DNA of 64,000 nt. Origin: Candidatus Iainarchaeum sp. (lineage in GTDB: Archaea > Iainarchaeota > Iainarchaeia > Iainarchaeales > UBA10219). The DNA lies in NCBI GenBank assembly GCA_018304425.1, contig JAGVWE010000003.1:62001-126000 (forward strand). Direction: 5' to 3'. This document shows positions 48,722 through 57,208 of this stretch, in pieces (within the stretch, counting starts at the first letter, position 1; the number at the start of each line of letters is the position of its first letter). The notes beneath the pieces were generated by a model. The model worked only from the letters and a program-made list of their open reading frames with translations, ran no database searches and was not told the origin of the DNA. Both the position numbers and the translations under genes were made by a program.

Positions 48722-49954
48722 ATGGAGCCTCTTTTGCTCATGGTTTCCCTGGTGGCGCTTGCATTCGCCGCGCAAGAGGCCTGCCGGTTCCTGCGGTTTC
48801 CCCGCGTCATCGGCTACATTGGAGTCGGCGTGCTCATCGGGCTGCAGCCCCTGCGCGCCCTCTGGTACAACGGGGAAAACACGCAAATCCTGGCCTTCCT
48901 GGCCCAGGTTGGCATCGTGCTGTTGTTCTTCTTCAGCGGTCTCGAAATCAGCTTGAAGCAGTTCAGGAAAAACTTTTCCCTGTCCTCCAAGGCCGCTTTC
49001 CTCAACACGCTCATTCCCCTGGCCCTCGGCTTCCTGGCGGCCAGGCAACTGGGCTTCAACGACATGGCTTCGGCCGTCATCGGCGTGAGCCTCTCGGTGT
49101 CCGCGGCCTCGCTGTCCGTGGAACTCCTCGAGGAAATGGACCTGCTCAAGAGCCGGCTCGCACAGGCCATCCTCTCCATCGCCGCGCTGAGCGACGTCCT
49201 ACAACTGGTGGCCATTTCCCTGCTGCTGGCCTGGCTCGGCGTGTCCGGCACCGGCCTCGCCCTCTACGCCGTGCCCCTCCAGTTCCTGGCCTTTGCCTTG
49301 GTCTTCCTGTTCTTCCGACAAATCATCGCGCCCAAAATCATCGCGCTGGCGGAAGCCCAGCAAAGCCACGCCACCCACTTCTCGGCCGCCCTGCTCATCA
49401 CCCTCCTGCTCGCGGTCATCGCCGAAGCGCTGGGCCTGGGCGTGCTGGTCGGCGCGATGTTCGGCGGCGCACTCGTACGCCACATCCTCCTAAGCAAGGC
49501 GGTCCACAAGCCCTGGGAAGAACACCAGCTCGCGGAAAGCGTGCACACGTTTTCCTTCGGCTTCTTCGTGCCCATGTTCTACGTGTGGGTGGGCTTCAAC
49601 ACGGGCTTGACCGAGCTCGCAGCCAACTGGTGGCTTGGCCTGCTGTTTGCGGTCATCGCATCCATCGGCAGCCTCACCGGCACCATCCTCGGCTCGCGGG
49701 GATCCGGCAAATCACTCAACGAGTCCCTGGTCATCGGCTGGGGCATCAACGGCAAGGGAGACGTTGAATTGGTGCTTGCGGCGCTCGCCCTCAAGGTTGG
49801 ATGGATTGACGCGGCCTTGTTTTCAACGCTGGTCTTGATGGCGGCCCTGACCATGTTCGCCTCCACCTTCATGTTCCAGCGCGCGGTCAAGCAGTGCACG
49901 CCCGAGCTGCTCAAGGAAGGCGAAATCAGCCAAGAACAGGCGGCCTCGTACTAA
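48722..49954 (+). CDS. CPA2-type cation/proton antiporter (Kef/NapA-like)
   Basis: 410 residues with about 12 transmembrane helices, no TrkA-N domain. Typical blocks: FPRVIGYIGVGVLIG near the start, FFFSGLEISLKQF, and GWGINGKGDVELVLA (family usually G-x-x-x-x-x-RGxxE/D). Exchanges Na+ or K+ for H+. In-frame codons run upstream to 48605 but that stretch lies over the divergent YkgJ-like gene; ATG 48722 fits the shared TATA. Potassium versus sodium cannot be told. Confidence 0.88.
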   Translation: MEPLLLMVSLVALAFAAQEACRFLRFPRVIGYIGVGVLIGLQPLRALWYNGENTQILAFLAQVGIVLLFFFSGLEISLKQFRKNFSLSSKAAFLNTLIPLALGFLAARQLGFNDMASAVIGVSLSVSAASLSVELLEEMDLLKSRLAQAILSIAALSDVLQLVAISLLLAWLGVSGTGLALYAVPLQFLAFALVFLFFRQIIAPKIIALAEAQQSHATHFSAALLITLLLAVIAEALGLGVLVGAMFGGALVRHILLSKAVHKPWEEHQLAESVHTFSFGFFVPMFYVWVGFNTGLTELAANWWLGLLFAVIASIGSLTGTILGSRGSGKSLNESLVIGWGINGKGDVELVLAALALKVGWIDAALFSTLVLMAALTMFASTFMFQRAVKQCTPELLKEGEISQEQAASY

Positions 49955-49960
49955 GCTGGC

Positions 49961-50659
49961 CTAGTGCCCGTGCTCGTCCAGGTCGTGGACTTGCGCGTGC
50001 TTTTTCTTCTCGTCTTCGGGCTTGGGTTTGGGCACCGGCTTGAGTTTCGCATAAAAGCCTTTGAGGAGCCGGGTGGCCTCGGCTTTCTTGAGGAGCCCGC
50101 GTTGTACGCCCGCGTCCACGATTTCGTCAAGAGCGCAAAGCGGAGCAAAGGGGACCTCGAGCCACGCGAAGGACTTCTGGTTGACCTTGGGGTTGGCGTC
50201 CACGATGGCCAAAAGCAGGGGCACGCGGCACCACCGCTGCCGGAGGGCGCGCAAGGCGGAAACCCATTCCAGGGTGTTGTCGAGCACGCTTTCCACGCAC
50301 ACGACGAAGTGGTTGCGGAGGAAAAACCCTTCTACGTGGTGCCGTTGCTCGCCGGTCTCGCCCAGCATTTCCGTCAAGTAAATGAGGGGCTTTTCCTGGC
50401 GGTCGGCGAGCCACGCCGCCCACGGCAGCGAGTCAAAGCCCACCGCGGCAAAGGAGTCCACCTTTGCCTGCCGAAGGTCCACCAGCTCGGACTCCAAGTG
50501 CTCGAGGATGGCCTTCCGGGTCTCGGGAAAGGCCAGGGCCATGGCCGGGTGAACAGCCAAGGCGAGTTCTTCCCTGCGCACGCCCGCCACTTTCACGGAA
50601 CGCTTGAAGGAAACGACGCCCAAGTCGATGAGCTTGCCGACCAATTGGGAGCGGTCCAT
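49961..50659 (-). CDS. Orotate phosphoribosyltransferase-like protein, degenerate PRPP site
   Basis: 232 residues. Its order of strands follows OPRTase: LIDLGVVSFKRSVK, a helix run, FAAVGFDSLPWAAWLADR, KPLIYL, a hairpin, then FVVCVESVLDNT where PyrE has the PRPP loop VEDVVTTG. The acidic pair and Thr-Thr-Gly are not kept, so normal PRPP binding is doubtful. The tail is basic then His/Asp-rich (HAQVHDLDEHGH). Could be a regulator or moonlighting relative. Leaderless from a TTAAAACC box near 50680. Confidence 0.65.
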   Translation of the reverse strand: MDRSQLVGKLIDLGVVSFKRSVKVAGVRREELALAVHPAMALAFPETRKAILEHLESELVDLRQAKVDSFAAVGFDSLPWAAWLADRQEKPLIYLTEMLGETGEQRHHVEGFFLRNHFVVCVESVLDNTLEWVSALRALRQRWCRVPLLLAIVDANPKVNQKSFAWLEVPFAPLCALDEIVDAGVQRGLLKKAEATRLLKGFYAKLKPVPKPKPEDEKKKHAQVHDLDEHGH

Positions 50660-50704
50660 GCAAGGAATGCATAGGAAAAAGGTTTTAAGCGGAAGCCCAA
50701 GAGA

Positions 50705-50739
50705 AAGCTTTTATATAACATCTATAGACTAATCTATAG
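50705..50739 (+). promoter_or_regulatory. Promoter and operator of the RelBE pair
   Basis: TATA box CTTTTATATAAC (about 50708-50719) followed by CTATAG (50722-50727)-N6-CTATAG (50734-50739), two palindromic hexamers, just before the ATG at 50748. Fits autoregulation by the antitoxin-toxin complex. Confidence 0.65.
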
Positions 50740-50747
50740 TGATTTGA

Positions 50748-50987
50748 ATGGCTTATACTTCCATCCAGATTCAGCCCAAAACGCGCGAAAAACTTTCGGA
50801 ATTGAAGTTCGGCCCCCGCGAGACCTACGACGAACTTATCAACAAATTGCTGGCCTTGGTGCCTGCGGGCGATGACGAGGGAGAATACACCGACGAGTTT
50901 AGGGTCGGCCTTCTGAATGCACGCCTGGAATCCCTGCACGGAAAGGGCATCAGCCACGAGCAAGCCAAGAAAATAATGGGGCTGTAG
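50748..50987 (+). CDS. Antitoxin, archaeal RelB-like
   Basis: 79 residues. Starts MAYTSIQIQPKTREKLSELKF, a beta strand and helix of the RHH/RelB kind, then a C-terminal part rich in charge (DEGEYTDEFRVGLLNARLESLHG) for toxin binding. One base separates its stop from the toxin start. Represses through CTATAG boxes upstream, by inference. Confidence 0.82.
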   Translation: MAYTSIQIQPKTREKLSELKFGPRETYDELINKLLALVPAGDDEGEYTDEFRVGLLNARLESLHGKGISHEQAKKIMGL

Positions 50988-50988
50988 C

Positions 50989-51255
50989 GTGCCTTGGTCG
51001 GTCAAGTGGATGCCCCAAGCATTACGGGATATGGAAGCCCTTGAAAAGAACGAGCGCGAGCGGATTGTAAGGAAAGTCGAAGAAGCCGCGGCAACCGACC
51101 CGTTCCGTGCTTTCCAGCGCCTGCGGGGATGCGACGAGCACCGCATGCGCGTGGGGGGTAATCGGGCCATCGCCCTCATCGCCCACTCCTCCAAAACGAT
51201 TGAAATCCATAGAGTCGGCCACCGCAAGCACATCTACAAGCGACTCTTCAAGTAA
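50989..51255 (+). CDS. RelE/ParE-family toxin
   Basis: 88 residues starting at GTG. WSVKWMPQALRDMEAL, LRGCDEHRMRVGGNRAIALI and HRVGHRKHIYKRLF are the RelE fold and its basic C-terminal active face (Arg/His/Lys/Tyr). RelE members cut mRNA on the ribosome; ParE members hit gyrase. The HRKxIYK end is closer to RelE. Makes a complete type II module with the RelB-like gene. Confidence 0.87.
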   Translation: MPWSVKWMPQALRDMEALEKNERERIVRKVEEAAATDPFRAFQRLRGCDEHRMRVGGNRAIALIAHSSKTIEIHRVGHRKHIYKRLFK

Positions 51256-51263
51256 TGCCGGCG

Positions 51264-52370
51264 TTAGCTGGAAGTGGTCTCGCCGTGGCCACCCCGAAGC
51301 ATGGCTTTCGAAACCCAGGCCGCGTCGAAATCAATGAGATAGGCTTTGGGCTGGCGCTTGCCGTCGCGCCGCTCCCACTCGATGCAGGCATTGCCGAAAT
51401 GGGCGTGGTTGTGGTGGATGCCCAAATCCAGCAGTTTTCGATCGAGTTCCTCGACTTGCCGCACCAATTCCGCCCGGTGCTCGGGGTGCCGTTCGGCTTC
51501 CGCCGAGTTCAAGTAGGCGTCGACGGTGGTTCCCAAGACCTTGGCCATCACCCACACATAGCCATTCTTGTCCTTCCAGAACCATGGCTTCCCATTCGGA
51601 CTCTTGAGGATGGGTTCGACGGCCAGGCCCGCGTCAAAGGCCTTCTTCCAGGCCTCGAATGCCTCGGGGCGAACAATGCGAATGATGGCTTTTCCCGCGT
51701 GCCTGCCGCCCAACACAAGGAGGCGGGAGCCGGTTTTCTTGAACTTCCGGGCACGGATGCGAGGGCCCTGGAAAAACGAATAATCCCGTTCCCTGTAGGC
51801 CGGCGCATACAGGGGGTGGAGCCTGCGGCTGGCGGGCTTCAAGTGCGTCAAGGCTTTCGTGGCAGCGAGAGAGACCAGAGGCCTTTTCCTTTTGCCCCTG
51901 GCAGACCGCGCGAGCAAGCGGAAAACCGTCAGCCGGTTGCCGGAGGAGAGTGGCTTCGCCTGGTCTGCCCCCAGGCTTTTTTCCAGCCCCGTCAGCAGGG
52001 TTAACGCAAGTTCCGGCACCATGAAGGCGAGGCCCCGCTGACGGCTAAGCGCTTCCAGGACGGGGATAAACCGCGCGCCCTCCATCTCGGCGATGCCTTT
52101 GAGCTTGCCTTCGATTATCCAATAGCGTTCGTTCTTGGATTCGTCCATCAATTCCGGCAAGAGCTTTCGCGCATTCCAGGACAGGCCTTTAGTCAAGCGC
52201 TTGACGCTGGGCCGCGAGAGGAAGGCGGCCATCTGCGCGGTATAGTCGGTCTGATACTCCATCCTGAGGGGGTATCGGACCATTCGCGCGGCATGCTCTT
52301 TCCTGAACTTCTTGGCATAAACCGGTTGGGTCCGGGGTTTGATGGGGCGCGACCGCTTCCAGGACGGCAT
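51264..52370 (-). CDS. Kinase-fold protein with unusual N-terminal half
   Basis: 368 residues. The last 170 look like an atypical protein kinase or aminoglycoside-phosphotransferase fold: a strand region with GKAIIRIVR, a hinge (VWVMAKVLGTTVDAYL), a catalytic loop HHNHAHFGN (HxHxxN replaces HxDxxN, with His at the Asp position) and YLIDFDAAW (the metal-binding DFD). The first 190 residues are basic and helical, unlike any domain I know. The His-for-Asp change may mean altered or no phosphotransfer. Leaderless. Confidence 0.6.
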   Translation of the reverse strand: MPSWKRSRPIKPRTQPVYAKKFRKEHAARMVRYPLRMEYQTDYTAQMAAFLSRPSVKRLTKGLSWNARKLLPELMDESKNERYWIIEGKLKGIAEMEGARFIPVLEALSRQRGLAFMVPELALTLLTGLEKSLGADQAKPLSSGNRLTVFRLLARSARGKRKRPLVSLAATKALTHLKPASRRLHPLYAPAYRERDYSFFQGPRIRARKFKKTGSRLLVLGGRHAGKAIIRIVRPEAFEAWKKAFDAGLAVEPILKSPNGKPWFWKDKNGYVWVMAKVLGTTVDAYLNSAEAERHPEHRAELVRQVEELDRKLLDLGIHHNHAHFGNACIEWERRDGKRQPKAYLIDFDAAWVSKAMLRGGHGETTSS

Positions 52371-52495
52371 ACCAATCCTTCGCAGGCCGCAAATATAAGG
52401 TTTTTGGGGAGGCTCCGGCGGCTTGTGGAGGGCCCCGGCGGTTTTAAATGGGTTTTGCTGGATTATCCCATTACTTTTCTTGGGGAGGTCATGGC

Positions 52496-53005
52496 ATGAG
52501 CGTCAAGGTTGGGGAAAGGGCCCCGGAGTTTCAGGCGGAGAGCACGGCTGGCAAGGTCGCGTTGAAGGACTTCAAGGGCAAGTGGGTGGTGTTGTTCTTT
52601 TACCCCCTGGACTTCACGTTTGTCTGCCCCACGGAAGTCGTTGAATTCAGCAAGCACTTGAAGTTGTTCAAGGACGCGAACACGGAAGTCCTGGGCTGCA
52701 GCATCGACTCGGTGCACGTCCACAAGGCGTGGACAAAGGAACTGGGTGGCCTCAACTACCCGCTCGTCTCGGACATCAACAAGGAGATGGGCCGCACGTA
52801 CGGGGTGCTCCTCGAAGACAAGGGCTATCACTTGCGCGGGTTGTTCATCATCGACCCCGATGGAATCATCCGCTACCAACTGGTGCACGACAACAGCGTG
52901 GGCCGAAGCGTGCAAGAAGTGTACCGGGTCCTGAAGGGCCTGCAGTCGGGTGGTTTATGCCCGGCCGAGTGGAAGCCGGGGCAAAAGACGCTCGAAGCGA
53001 AGTAA
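52496..53005 (+). CDS. Peroxiredoxin, AhpC/Prx1 type (2-Cys)
   Basis: 169 residues. Reduces H2O2 and organic peroxides. Peroxidatic C44 lies in TFVCPTEVVEF; resolving C155 is in GGLCPAEW. The C-terminal arm is short. ATG 52496 has GGGAGGT upstream and begins the family homology; the in-frame codons back to 52448 are not needed. TATA-like TTTTAAATG at 52442-52450. SOD follows after 18 bases, so they form an oxidative-stress operon. Confidence 0.96.
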   Translation: MSVKVGERAPEFQAESTAGKVALKDFKGKWVVLFFYPLDFTFVCPTEVVEFSKHLKLFKDANTEVLGCSIDSVHVHKAWTKELGGLNYPLVSDINKEMGRTYGVLLEDKGYHLRGLFIIDPDGIIRYQLVHDNSVGRSVQEVYRVLKGLQSGGLCPAEWKPGQKTLEAK

Positions 53006-53023
53006 AGGAAAGGGGGGCAAACC

Positions 53024-53626
53024 ATGGCAGAACGAACCGTCAAACCCTTGAAGTACAAGTCGTTGAACGGCTTGACCGAGAAACAACTCGCCGAACACCA
53101 CGACGTGTTGTACGCGGGCTACGTCAAAAAAACCAACGAAATCCGGCAGAAACTCGCGAACGTGGACGTTGCCACGCCGAACGCGACCTACTCTGACCTG
53201 CGGGAGCTCAAGGTAGAGGAGACCTTTGCCTTGAACGGCGTCAAACTCCACGAGGGCTACTTCGACAACCTCGGAGGAGACGGTAAGGCGCACGGCGTCG
53301 TGGCCGACTGGATTGGGAAGGATTTCGGCTCCTACGCCAAATGGGAGTCGGAGTTCAAGGCCTGCGGCATCGCGGCCCGCGGCTGGGTCGTCCTGGCCTT
53401 CGACCTCGAGGAAGGCTGCTTGTACAACTTCGTGTGCGACGTCCACAACCAGGGCGGGGTCTGGGGAACGATTCCCCTGCTCATCCTCGACGTCTACGAG
53501 CACGCCTACTTCCTGGACTATGCGACCGGCCGAAAGAACTACATCGAGGCCTTCATGAAGCTCATCGACTGGAAGGTCGTCAACGAGCAGGTCAAGAAAT
53601 TCGGTCTCGACAAGTTCCGGAAGTGA
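53024..53626 (+). CDS. Superoxide dismutase, Fe/Mn family
   Basis: 200 residues. Metal ligands visible: H25 or H26 (LAEHHDVLY), H76 (LHEGYFDNLGG), D156 and H160 (LDVYEHAYFLDY). Two features are atypical: KLHEGYFDNLGG in place of the usual FNxGGHxxHxxFW, and HNQGGVWGT for the second-sphere Gln region. Similar divergent Fe/Mn-SODs occur in anaerobes. Superoxide dismutation is expected, metal identity cannot be read. Directly behind the peroxiredoxin. Confidence 0.9.
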   Translation: MAERTVKPLKYKSLNGLTEKQLAEHHDVLYAGYVKKTNEIRQKLANVDVATPNATYSDLRELKVEETFALNGVKLHEGYFDNLGGDGKAHGVVADWIGKDFGSYAKWESEFKACGIAARGWVVLAFDLEEGCLYNFVCDVHNQGGVWGTIPLLILDVYEHAYFLDYATGRKNYIEAFMKLIDWKVVNEQVKKFGLDKFRK

Positions 53627-53677
53627 CGCCACCCGCCTGGCGTCCTGTTTTTCTTTTTAACCCACAGTCTTTCCTGC

Positions 53678-55441
53678 ATGAACGTCCTGGGCATCGACGC
53701 CAGCCACAACACGGCCGCGCTGGTGAAGGACGGGCGGCTCGTGGCCTCCGCCGAAGAAGAACGCTTTGACCGGTGCAAGCACTCCAGAAACCCGCCAGTC
53801 CACGCCATCCGCTTCTGCCTGGAATACGCTGGACTAGCCGCGGCCGACGTCGACTACGTCGCGGTGGGCATGGACGAGGTCGACCATTACGCGGGGCTGG
53901 GGCTCATCCTCTCCAAGGTGCTGTTCGACGGCTATCCTCCCGGCCTCCTCCGCAAGCGGTTCAGCGTGCTACGCCACCACCTGTTCACCGACCCGGCCAG
54001 GCTCCGCACCCACTCGCCGTTGTCCAGCGCGTACTGGGGGAAAAAAGTCGACGCTGCCACGGACGGAACCGGGCTTTCCGCGGAAATACGGGTCATCCCC
54101 CACCACGTCGCGCACGGGGCCTGGGCCTCCCTGCCCACGGGCTGGAAAAATGCCTCCTGCCTGGTCGCGGACGGCGCCGGCGACTGGGAGTCCACCACGG
54201 CCTATGCCTATCACGACCAATCCATCGAATTCCTGCGCAAGGAAACCTACGCGAATTCGCTGGGCTTCCTCTACTTCAATGCCACCGATTACCTGGGCTT
54301 CGGCTTCCTCCAGGAGGGGAAGACCATGGGGCTGGCGGCCTACGGCGACCCCCAGGACGTTCCGGGCGCGGTCCTCGACCAGATCGTGCGCGTGCCCGGC
54401 GAGCTGAGCCCGTGGTACACCGTGGACTCCCGCATCCTGACCGACTACTACTATGGCCGGGGCTATTTGTCCCACTTCACCCGCCTCTTTGGGGCGCCCA
54501 AGCGGCCGCCCGGCCTCGAGGCAACGACGCCCCCTTATCCGGTCGCCGCCGCGGCCGTCCAGCGCTCGCTCGAAAAAGCGCTGCTGCACACTGTCAAAAA
54601 AGTCGTTGAAAGCACGGGCGAGAAGAAGCTGTGCCTGGGCGGCGGGGTCGCCATGAACTGCTCGGCCAACGGCAAAATCTGGGCCTCCGGGCTCGTCGAC
54701 GAATTGGCCGTGCAGGTGGCACCCATGGACAGCGGCACGGCGGCCGGCGCGGCGTTGAGGCTGGCCCAGCAGCTGGGGGAGAAACCGTTGGTCGAACCGG
54801 ACAGGTCCGACTGGGGCCCGGAGTTTTCGGATGCGGAAATCGAAAAGGCCCTAGAAGCCGCCGGCCTCCGCTTCGAACGCTGCCCAGGTAGCTCCATTGC
54901 CGGCAAGGCCGCGGACCTGGTGGCTAAGGGAAAAATCGTGGGCTGGTTCCAGGGCCGGATGGAGTTGGGCGCCCGCGCGCTCGGCCACCGCAGCATCCTC
55001 GCCAACCCCGGCATCAAAGGAATGAACGACCGAGTGAACCGCGTCAAGCACCGGGAGCTTTGGCGGCCCTTCGCCCCCTCCATCGCCGCCGAGCGCCTGG
55101 GCGAATACGTGCAAAAACCCTGCCCCTCGCCTTTCATGCTCATCGCCTTCCACGCCAACCCAAACGGGAAACGAGAGTTGCCCACCGTCATCCACGTCGA
55201 CGGCACCACCCGCGTCCAAACCGTGGACAAGCGACTCGAACCCCTCTACTACCGGCTGCTCCGGGAAGTCGAGGGCCACACCTCGCACCCCGCCGTGCTC
55301 AACACCAGCTTCAATGATGCAGGCGAACCCATTGTCTGCTCGCCCCGGGACGCCATCCGGTCTTACTTCGGCATGGGTTTGGACGCGCTCGCCATCGGGA
55401 ATTATTTGGCGTTGAACCCTGAGCCAGGGGCCAAGCGCTGA
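53678..55441 (+). CDS. NodU/CmcH-family carbamoyltransferase
   Basis: 587 residues, full length. N-terminal domain: GIDASHNTAALVKDGRLVASAEEERF, HHVAHGAWA, DGAGDWES. C-terminal YrdC-like part: GWFQGRMELGARALGHRSILA and HPAVLNTSFNDAGEPIV. Members carbamoylate sugars, nodulation factors or antibiotics using carbamoyl phosphate and ATP. In an archaeon with many surface genes a glycan target is plausible, but no glycan genes are adjacent. Starts 51 bases after the SOD gene. Confidence 0.95.
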   Translation: MNVLGIDASHNTAALVKDGRLVASAEEERFDRCKHSRNPPVHAIRFCLEYAGLAAADVDYVAVGMDEVDHYAGLGLILSKVLFDGYPPGLLRKRFSVLRHHLFTDPARLRTHSPLSSAYWGKKVDAATDGTGLSAEIRVIPHHVAHGAWASLPTGWKNASCLVADGAGDWESTTAYAYHDQSIEFLRKETYANSLGFLYFNATDYLGFGFLQEGKTMGLAAYGDPQDVPGAVLDQIVRVPGELSPWYTVDSRILTDYYYGRGYLSHFTRLFGAPKRPPGLEATTPPYPVAAAAVQRSLEKALLHTVKKVVESTGEKKLCLGGGVAMNCSANGKIWASGLVDELAVQVAPMDSGTAAGAALRLAQQLGEKPLVEPDRSDWGPEFSDAEIEKALEAAGLRFERCPGSSIAGKAADLVAKGKIVGWFQGRMELGARALGHRSILANPGIKGMNDRVNRVKHRELWRPFAPSIAAERLGEYVQKPCPSPFMLIAFHANPNGKRELPTVIHVDGTTRVQTVDKRLEPLYYRLLREVEGHTSHPAVLNTSFNDAGEPIVCSPRDAIRSYFGMGLDALAIGNYLALNPEPGAKR

Positions 55442-55502
55442 CCCCAGCCGAAACTATATAAAATAATCGCTATCCAAGTTGTGTCTCTTCTCGGGGAAGC
55501 CC

Positions 55503-56249
55503 ATGACTACTGCGCCAGCCCAGCGGAAAACTTTGCACTCGGTTGTCTCCGGGGTCACCCAGCAGACCCATGACACGAAGTCCTTCCAAGTAAGGCTGCC
55601 AGAGGCCTTTGACTTCCAGCCTGGACAGTTCCTCATGCTTTCCCTGGAGGACCCCGGGAACCCCGACCTCAAAGGCAAGCAACGCGCGTACTCGATTGCC
55701 TCCTCTCCCACCACCCAGGAGTACGTGGAGGTCGTCATCAAGGAGACCCCCAACGGGTTCTTCTCCAAGTATATGGTGCGTGACTGCCGGGAAGGCGAGA
55801 AAGTCAAGTTCACGGGCCCCTGGGGGCACTTCGTCTACAACGAGTCCATGCCCGGGCATTTGGTGCTCATCGGCGCGGGCTCGGGCATCGCGCCCTTGCT
55901 GGCCATGATGCGGTATCTCACCGACAAGAGGCTTTCCAACAAGGCCACGCTGTTCTTCAGCAACAAGACCCGGGAAGACGTCATCTACGAGAAGAAGCTG
56001 GCGGAACTCCCGAGGCAGAACCCGAACCTCCGCGTCGTCAACACTCTCACCCGCGAAGAAGAAGGCGACGACTGGAAGGGCGAGCGCGGCCGGGTCTCCG
56101 CGGAGATGATCAAGAAGCACATCCCGGACGTCCATGGCGCCCTCTACTACCTATGCGGCCCGCCCCTGATGGTGGACGGGGTCGTCAAAATGCTCAAGGA
56201 AGAGCTGGGCGTCGACCCCGCGAAAATCAAGACCGAGAAATACGACTAG
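55503..56249 (+). CDS. FAD/NAD(P)-binding ferredoxin reductase-like oxidoreductase
   Basis: 248 residues. N-terminal FAD domain: RAYSIASSP (flavin-binding RxYS) after FQPGQFLMLSL; C-terminal nucleotide domain: IGAGSGIAPLLAMMR, FFSNKTREDVIYEKKL and YLCGPPLMVDGVVKML. Resembles ferredoxin-NADP+ reductases and phenol-hydroxylase-type reductases, without a 2Fe-2S domain. It could pair with the ferredoxins later in the window. TATA-like CTATATAAAATAATC at about 55452-55466; ATG 55503 has a GGGGAAG upstream. Confidence 0.92.
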   Translation: MTTAPAQRKTLHSVVSGVTQQTHDTKSFQVRLPEAFDFQPGQFLMLSLEDPGNPDLKGKQRAYSIASSPTTQEYVEVVIKETPNGFFSKYMVRDCREGEKVKFTGPWGHFVYNESMPGHLVLIGAGSGIAPLLAMMRYLTDKRLSNKATLFFSNKTREDVIYEKKLAELPRQNPNLRVVNTLTREEEGDDWKGERGRVSAEMIKKHIPDVHGALYYLCGPPLMVDGVVKMLKEELGVDPAKIKTEKYD

Positions 56250-56258
56250 GGGACTGAA

Positions 56259-56567
56259 TCAGGCCGTGCGCAACTCGATTTTTCCGTCGGCGCCTATTTT
56301 GAGCCGAAGCGTTTCCCCTTTCCGGAGTCCAAGCGCCCGCTGGGCTTCTTTTGGGATGCGGAGGATGAGGTTTGACCGCATCTGCCCGAGCTTCACCGGG
56401 AATTCGATGTGCTGGAGTTTGTTGAACAAGAGCAGGCGCTCGGCTTCCGCGCCATCAAAGTACTCTTCGCCGCACGCACACTTCCATCCCTTGATGTCAT
56501 GGCCTTGAAAGCGGAGGCTGGCTTCGGCCGCGATTTTTCCGCACTTTGCACAGATCATTCCCTTCAT
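56259..56567 (-). CDS. YgiT-type zinc-finger / AbrB antitoxin
   Basis: 102 residues. MKGMICAKCG and WKCACGEEYF form the YgiT-type four-Cys zinc finger followed by the family helix (AEAERLLLF). Residues about 55-102 form an AbrB-like swapped hairpin (LILRIPKEAQRALGLRKGETLRLKI). This combination is the usual antitoxin partner of DUF4258-type toxins. ATG 56567 is used; in-frame codons further upstream overlap the toxin gene. Second in a two-gene operon with an 11-base gap. Confidence 0.82.
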   Translation of the reverse strand: MKGMICAKCGKIAAEASLRFQGHDIKGWKCACGEEYFDGAEAERLLLFNKLQHIEFPVKLGQMRSNLILRIPKEAQRALGLRKGETLRLKIGADGKIELRTA

Positions 56568-56578
56568 AAGTTCACGCC

Positions 56579-56851
56579 CTAAAATACGCCAACATGGGTC
56601 AATAACCAACACTCGGAATCCAGCGAATAGTTTACCGACTTCACCGCCACGACCTTCAATGTTTTCTCCCCCACTTGGACGCACCGTTCCACGCATTCCA
56701 CGCGCCGGGGACTGCGTGCGCAGTCCAAACCGCATTCGAGGATTTCGACTGCGTCTTCAAGGGTCATGGCATGCTTCGCCAACTCCTTGAAGGCCGCCTT
56801 GCTGGGAAGCACCGGCAGGCCCTTGAAGGACGGGTAAAGCAACTCACCCAC
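56579..56851 (-). CDS. Putative toxin of the YgiT-linked pair
   Basis: 90 residues, GTG start. FKELAKHAMTLEDAVEILECG then RSPRRVECVERCVQVGEKTLKVVAVKSV and CWLLTHVGVF resemble the compact alpha-beta DUF4258 fold (RelE/BrnT-like). The family match is weak by eye, but size, order and the YgiT partner support a toxin. Four cysteines (LECGLDC, ECVERC) are unusual. Leaderless from ACATATATTAATG (about 56877-56889). Confidence 0.6.
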   Translation of the reverse strand: MGELLYPSFKGLPVLPSKAAFKELAKHAMTLEDAVEILECGLDCARSPRRVECVERCVQVGEKTLKVVAVKSVNYSLDSECWLLTHVGVF

Positions 56852-56852
56852 C

Positions 56853-56889
56853 CCTAAACATATTCTTTAGGCATATGTCATTAATATAT
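56853..56889 (-). promoter_or_regulatory. Promoter and operator of the YgiT-linked pair
   Basis: Perfect CCTAAA (56853-56858)-N7-TTTAGG (56866-56871) covers the expected start of a leaderless transcript. The A/T-rich TATA-like box lies just behind it at about 56877-56889. Confidence 0.6.
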
Positions 56890-57165
56890 GTTCTTGTTTG
56901 CCTTGCGCAACAAAGCATACCAAAGCAAGCAGCCGAACCGATTATAAATTATTCGTCAATTGACGAATATATCTGGAAACCCTGAAGGCCCCCTAAACCC
57001 TGCCTGACCGGCGCGCTTCTTTCGGGCCTACGCGATTACACGCCCCGACCGAGGCCTGCTTCCCGAGGCCCAGGGAAGGAGGAAGGAAGCCAGGAAGCGC
57101 CCGCCAAATTAGCCGGATCAGGGCGGGGGACGGGAGGGGCGGCCCACCTAAACAGCCCCAAAAAA
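56890..57165. other. Gene-free stretch with a palindrome and GC-rich tract
   Basis: Starts with an A/T-rich part that contains TATAAAT (56943-56949) and a perfect 20-bp palindrome at 56950-56969 (core TTCGTCAATTGACGAA). The following 190 bases are GC-rich, have no credible frame, and could fold (GGGCCT/AGGCCC arms around 57028-57075, C/G-rich tracts near 57120-57150). A small RNA is possible; I do not recognise one on either strand. Confidence 0.45.
56950..56969. repeat. 20-bp perfect palindrome
   Basis: TATTCGTCAATTGACGAATA, directly after TATAAAT. Shares the 16-base core with 1275-1290 except at two positions. Confidence 0.75.
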
Positions 57166-57208
57166 AGATATATTTAAATAGATGTACGTGTATATACGTG
57201 TATGGTTG

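Noticed and set aside
57000-57165. SRP RNA on the minus strand
   Set aside because: GTCAGG and GGAAGC-like bits occur but not in the order or helix of the SRP domain; kept only as an unidentified foldable region.
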